From Bacteroidota bacterium (GTDB lineage: Bacteria > Bacteroidota > Bacteroidia > Chitinophagales > Chitinophagaceae), in NCBI GenBank assembly GCA_023429825.1, contig JAEZDC010000003.1, positions 1 to 38,800 on the forward strand: a DNA stretch of 38,800 bases, written 5' to 3'. A program made the position numbers and the translations under genes. This document shows, one piece after another, positions 36,033 through 38,800 of the stretch; the first letter of the stretch is position 1, and every line of letters begins with the position of its first letter. The notes below the pieces were generated by a model, which saw nothing but the letters and a program-made list of their open reading frames with translations, searched no databases and was not told the origin of the DNA.

Positions 36033-36426
36033 ATGTCTCTTTTTTTATAATTAAATAATCTGTATTGTTAGAATGGTGAAAAAAGAATTCGTATTCATTA
36101 AGATAACAGACCTCAGGTTCGTCTTCCCGTCGATAGGATCCGTAGAAACCATGTTGATCAAAACCAGCTGCCGTAGCCGTTAAATATTCTATCCTATGTT
36201 CGGTCTTTTCGCCAAGCCATAGCTCAAAGAGCATCAAATTTTTCTTTGCCGCCTTGCTAAACTCTCTGATGCTGTCATAGCCGAACTTATTTCGCATTCT
36301 CAGTGCTTCGTTCTTACAGTTAACGGAACAATAACGGAGATTAGCATGATCAGGTAAAAACTCTTTTCCGCATTCCCATAGTTTACATTTCTGTAGTTGT
36401 TTCATTGCTTTCAGTTTGGAGGTCAT
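36019..36426 (-). CDS. Small zinc-finger protein of the integrase cluster
   Basis: The 135 residues begin with a likely zinc-binding unit (CKLWECGKEFLPDHANLRYC and a further Cys pair) of the kind seen in CGNR- or FCS-like ribbons. The rest is mixed, with a Tyr/Phe-rich end (YEFFFHHSNNTDYLIIKK). An ATG seven codons in (36405) may be the real start. The gene overlaps both neighbours (the excisionase-like gene upstream and the 59-residue membrane protein downstream), so all three form one operon. The function is unknown. Confidence 0.65.
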   Translation of the reverse strand: MTSKLKAMKQLQKCKLWECGKEFLPDHANLRYCSVNCKNEALRMRNKFGYDSIREFSKAAKKNLMLFELWLGEKTEHRIEYLTATAAGFDQHGFYGSYRREDEPEVCYLNEYEFFFHHSNNTDYLIIKKETYEGN

Positions 36427-36805
36427 TAGATTCTACAAAGTGTTTTTCTATATACGCAGTTAGGTGTTCAAGACTATAGAGAATTTTCTTCCCATCCTCC
36501 TTCTTTAGGTAACGAAGCCTTCCTTCAGTTCTTTCTTCCTGCTGTAACCTTCCAGAAAATCCAAACAACTCTGTAACATCTTCGATAGTGTAATAGGGCT
36601 TGTTTAATTCTCGAGCCTTCTGCAGGGCCATTCCTTTAACCTGAGCGTTCAATTCCATTACCGCACCTCGGAATGCAATAATTTCCTGTCTTTGCCACTT
36701 TATTTCTTCCGTTAATTCGGCAATCAAATAACTGTCCGGTTTATTTGATGAGATCGGCCTGTATACTCCTGAGGCCGTTGTTCCAAGTGCTCTTTGAGAA
36801 CGCAT
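36383..36805 (-). CDS. Excisionase-like helix-turn-helix protein
   Basis: The 140 residues have a basic, Ser-rich N-terminus, a helical middle and a winged-helix segment typical of Xis/MerR-type binders: YYTIEDVTELFGFSGRLQ, then RYLKKEDGKKILYSLEHL, then AYIEKHF. Such proteins in Bacteroidota elements usually accompany a tyrosine integrase and bind near the attachment site or regulate its promoter. A palindrome lies about 40 bases upstream (36843-36858). Confidence 0.75.
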   Translation of the reverse strand: MRSQRALGTTASGVYRPISSNKPDSYLIAELTEEIKWQRQEIIAFRGAVMELNAQVKGMALQKARELNKPYYTIEDVTELFGFSGRLQQEERTEGRLRYLKKEDGKKILYSLEHLTAYIEKHFVESNDLQTESNETTTEM

Positions 36806-36842
36806 GATATTTATTTTTAGGGGTGAAAAATTTGATTAAATT

Positions 36843-36858
36843 GAATCATCAATGATTC
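36843..36858. promoter_or_regulatory. Palindrome between integrase and excisionase-like genes
   Basis: GAATCAT and ATGATTC form seven-base arms around CA. It sits in the 144-base gap after the integrase stop and before the excisionase-like start, with a second small inverted repeat (GTTT-TACG-AAAC) beside it. This suits a dimeric regulator such as the helix-turn-helix protein. Confidence 0.4.
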
Positions 36859-36949
36859 GTTTTACGAAACTATCCCGCCCCATACAATTCAAAAAATAAT
36901 CACCCAAGTTTATCGACAGAATGTGATCACCCCGAAACTGTAATTAGCA

Positions 36950-38527
36950 TCACCTGGCGATACTAATCACCTTTACTTCACTCTGCTCCTCTTTGATTTC
37001 CGTTTTTACACTTTCTCTAATTTCATTCATTAGTGCAGCCTCCCCTTTCTCATTGAGTATCCTTTCAAGATGTTCGACATCTCGATTGATTTTTTGGTTG
37101 ACTACCTTAGCATAATGCTGTGTCATCTTTATGTTGCTATGGCCAAGCATGCGGGAGACACTTTCAATCGGAACATTCTGAGATAAAAGAAACACGGCAT
37201 AAGAGTGGCGGCTTAGGTGCTGATGGATGCGCTTAGTTATTCCACAGATATCAGCTATTTCCTTTAAATAAGCGTTTATTTTCGCGTTTGTAGGAACCTT
37301 GAATATTAAAGTTTCCGGGTCAAGGGTTTCCCAGGATGGTTGATGTTTCTCAAGAATCATTTTAGCCTGATAGAATAAAGGAGTAGTCGTACTTATGTTA
37401 GTTTTAACTCGATTTTTTACTAGCCAAGGCTTACCAAATTGGATTTTAATATCTTTTCTTCTAAGTGTAGCCAGGTCGATATAAGCTAGCCCTGTGTAAC
37501 AGCTGAACACAAATAAGTCCCGAACAAGATCTAGTCTGGGGATATTCAACTTCTTATTCATAATCCGATCAACTTCATCCTGCTCCAAATACTCAACGGT
37601 AGTGTTCTTTAGTATAAGCCTAACATCACCGAATGCATTGAACTCGATCCAACGATTATCAAGCGCTATCTTATAGATGCCTTTAAATATCTGCATTCGC
37701 TTGATCGCTGTATTATGGGCTAGTTTCTTAACATCCATTAAATAATACCTGAAGTCTTCCACGAACTTTTTATTGATCTGTTTTAACATGATGTCTTTGC
37801 GTTGGTAGATCTCAGTTAAAAAGTTTGCCATGTGCGCCCTGCACACAGTATACTTCTGGATCGTAGCTCTGGCTATTGATTTATGATCTTTAGATTTCAG
37901 GCGGGATATTTCATAGTCGAAGAGTTCCAGTAATGCTGTAGGTAAACTTTTTCTTCCTTTGATCAGATCATGTGAAGCTTTGATCGCAGGCACATGGGAG
38001 TTCGTACGACTAACGACGAGCATCCCATCACTGAGTTCCTTAACGAATCTTTCCTTTTCCTTCGCAAGTATTTCATTGGCGCGGTCATCACCGATTATCT
38101 TTTCCGTATTCGGATCGAACTGCCAGTCATATACTTTTACTTTCATGGAACGTTCAACATACTGGCCCTCGTGTTTACATCTTATATATAGTATACCAAA
38201 GTTGTCGGAGCCATATTCTTTCTTAATATGAAGAAAAGCTTCGATCGTTTCTTTACGCTCTTTGGTTTTAGTGACAAGTTCTTCCAACTGATCTGATATC
38301 GATAACCCCTCGGACTGCGCTACATCGCTGTAGGTCTTTCTTTTCTTCTTGGAAGGCTTATGATCTGCTCTAGCACTCTTTGCATTATTTAAACTGAAGC
38401 CACCAGAGTAGCCCGGAAGGCTACTCTCTGAGGCTTCATTCTGTAACAAAGGCGAAACAACATTTCCATTTGTAAAGTCACTTGTTTGAGTTGGGTTGAC
38501 GTTTCTTTTCATTTGTTTTCTGTTCAT
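36950..38527 (-). CDS. int: Tyrosine integrase of an integrative element
   Basis: Tyrosine recombinases join the element to its attachment site. The start is taken as ATG 38527 (MNRKQMKRNVN); a GTG ten codons earlier is possible. In about 525 residues the N-terminal third is basic and arm-binding-like, a SAM-like core-binding domain follows, and the catalytic domain is at the C-terminus. The residues are His437, Arg440 (HLSRHSY), His463 (MLGHS) and Tyr472 (QHYAKV). The first catalytic Arg is replaced by Ala in CYTGLAYIDLATL, which I recall as usual in many Bacteroidota integrases. It lies near the tRNA fragment and probably acts on it. Confidence 0.92.
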   Translation of the reverse strand: MNRKQMKRNVNPTQTSDFTNGNVVSPLLQNEASESSLPGYSGGFSLNNAKSARADHKPSKKKRKTYSDVAQSEGLSISDQLEELVTKTKERKETIEAFLHIKKEYGSDNFGILYIRCKHEGQYVERSMKVKVYDWQFDPNTEKIIGDDRANEILAKEKERFVKELSDGMLVVSRTNSHVPAIKASHDLIKGRKSLPTALLELFDYEISRLKSKDHKSIARATIQKYTVCRAHMANFLTEIYQRKDIMLKQINKKFVEDFRYYLMDVKKLAHNTAIKRMQIFKGIYKIALDNRWIEFNAFGDVRLILKNTTVEYLEQDEVDRIMNKKLNIPRLDLVRDLFVFSCYTGLAYIDLATLRRKDIKIQFGKPWLVKNRVKTNISTTTPLFYQAKMILEKHQPSWETLDPETLIFKVPTNAKINAYLKEIADICGITKRIHQHLSRHSYAVFLLSQNVPIESVSRMLGHSNIKMTQHYAKVVNQKINRDVEHLERILNEKGEAALMNEIRESVKTEIKEEQSEVKVISIAR

Positions 38528-38670
38528 GTTTATTTCAGATTTAAAAGTGGCGATCACTTTTCTATCTTCAAAACAGCAGTTCGCAGCAGTTGGGTGTAAT
38601 GAACAGGTGTGAAAAGATTTATGTCACTCCCCTTTCAGTTTGCACATGCATCATGATCGTTTGCATGAGT

Positions 38671-38780
38671 CTTAATGCAACAAAACTTAATGCATCAATC
38701 TTAGTGCATCAACAACATCGTCATGAGCAACATCGTCATGAGCAACATCGCCATCACCATCATCGTCATCACCATCATCA
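38671..38780. repeat. Short tandem repeats before the integrase gene
   Basis: Two repeat types stand together. Three near-copies of CTTAATGCA start at 38671, 38686 and 38700. Next come about four and a half copies of a 15-base unit (first CAACATCGTCATGAG at 38713-38727) to 38780, the later copies turning into CATCAC-type sequence. The region lies 140-250 bases before the integrase start. Repeats here could be arm-type integrase sites or a plain minisatellite. Confidence 0.6.
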
Positions 38781-38800
38781 CTTATTACACACCCCTTGAG

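Larger units (their letters stand above)
34375..38800. mobile_element. End of an integrative element inserted at tRNA-Leu(CAA)
   Basis: The tRNA fragment marks one end, and the tyrosine integrase at 36950-38527 and the excisionase-like gene at 36383-36805 lie within 4 kb of it on the inner side. That is the usual layout for elements using a tRNA 3' end. The other end lies outside the window. DNA to the left of the fragment would be the older flank, here apparently another island carrying a broken serine recombinase. The extent is inferred. Confidence 0.5.

Noticed and set aside
38590..38799. Plus-strand frame rich in His and Arg at the right edge
   Set aside because: It is produced by the tandem 15-base repeat and starts in an otherwise non-coding region; no natural protein features.

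Overview
The window looks like a defence-rich genomic island from a Bacteroidota bacterium, perhaps close to Chitinophagaceae (the family is an inference). Supporting signs are AT-rich coding DNA, few Shine-Dalgarno sequences, promoter-like TAnnTTTG boxes, a tRNA fragment with no encoded CCA, and a tyrosine integrase of the Bacteroidota type. Most genes lie on the minus strand in tight operons.

Layout. (1) 2-3255 (+): a ubiquitin-E1-like/JAB peptidase fusion, cut by the left edge, followed by two membrane proteins that each have two pairs of membrane segments. (2) 3319-5026: debris. A small hypothetical gene is followed by a membrane-protein gene (+) and a SIR2-like gene (-) that run head-on into each other. 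Both lose their 3' ends at one junction (4266/4267), and the SIR2 gene also carries a frameshift. (3) 5325-8036: a divergent pair, an HTH-like protein (-) and a Fic AMP-transferase (+), separated by a strikingly regular repeat array. (4) 8097-15817 (-): a compact six-gene operon with a J-like membrane protein, a signal-peptide/coiled-coil membrane protein, a long Hsp70, a kinase-AAA+ fusion, a TerB-like protein and a small membrane protein. (5) 16274-29354 (-): a nine-gene operon holding a complete type I restriction-modification system (HsdM, HsdS, HsdR). Between hsdS and hsdR lie a TIR protein, a SLOG-like protein, a ThsB-like TIR, another TIR, and two DUF262 (GmrSD-like) proteins. A PLD-like nuclease, a WYL regulator and an AAA ATPase precede it on the same strand (29405-32546). 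(6) 33077-34439 (+): the rear part of a large serine recombinase that lacks its catalytic domain. (7) 34375-34426 (-): the 3' part of a tRNA-Leu(CAA) with its terminator, read here as an attachment-site copy. (8) 34427 to the right edge: probably the end of a second integrative element, with cargo genes, a small membrane protein, zinc-finger and excisionase-like proteins, a tyrosine integrase and short tandem repeats.

How the genes may work together. The restriction operon pairs DNA cleavage with a Thoeris-like signalling set (three TIR proteins plus a separate SLOG sensor candidate) and two DUF262 proteins, one of which carries an HNH nuclease domain. The Hsp70 operon pairs a chaperone with an AAA+ unfoldase fused to a probably inactive kinase, plus membrane-anchored partners. 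These two operons are the best candidates for undescribed systems. All functions are read from motifs in the sequence; no searches were run.
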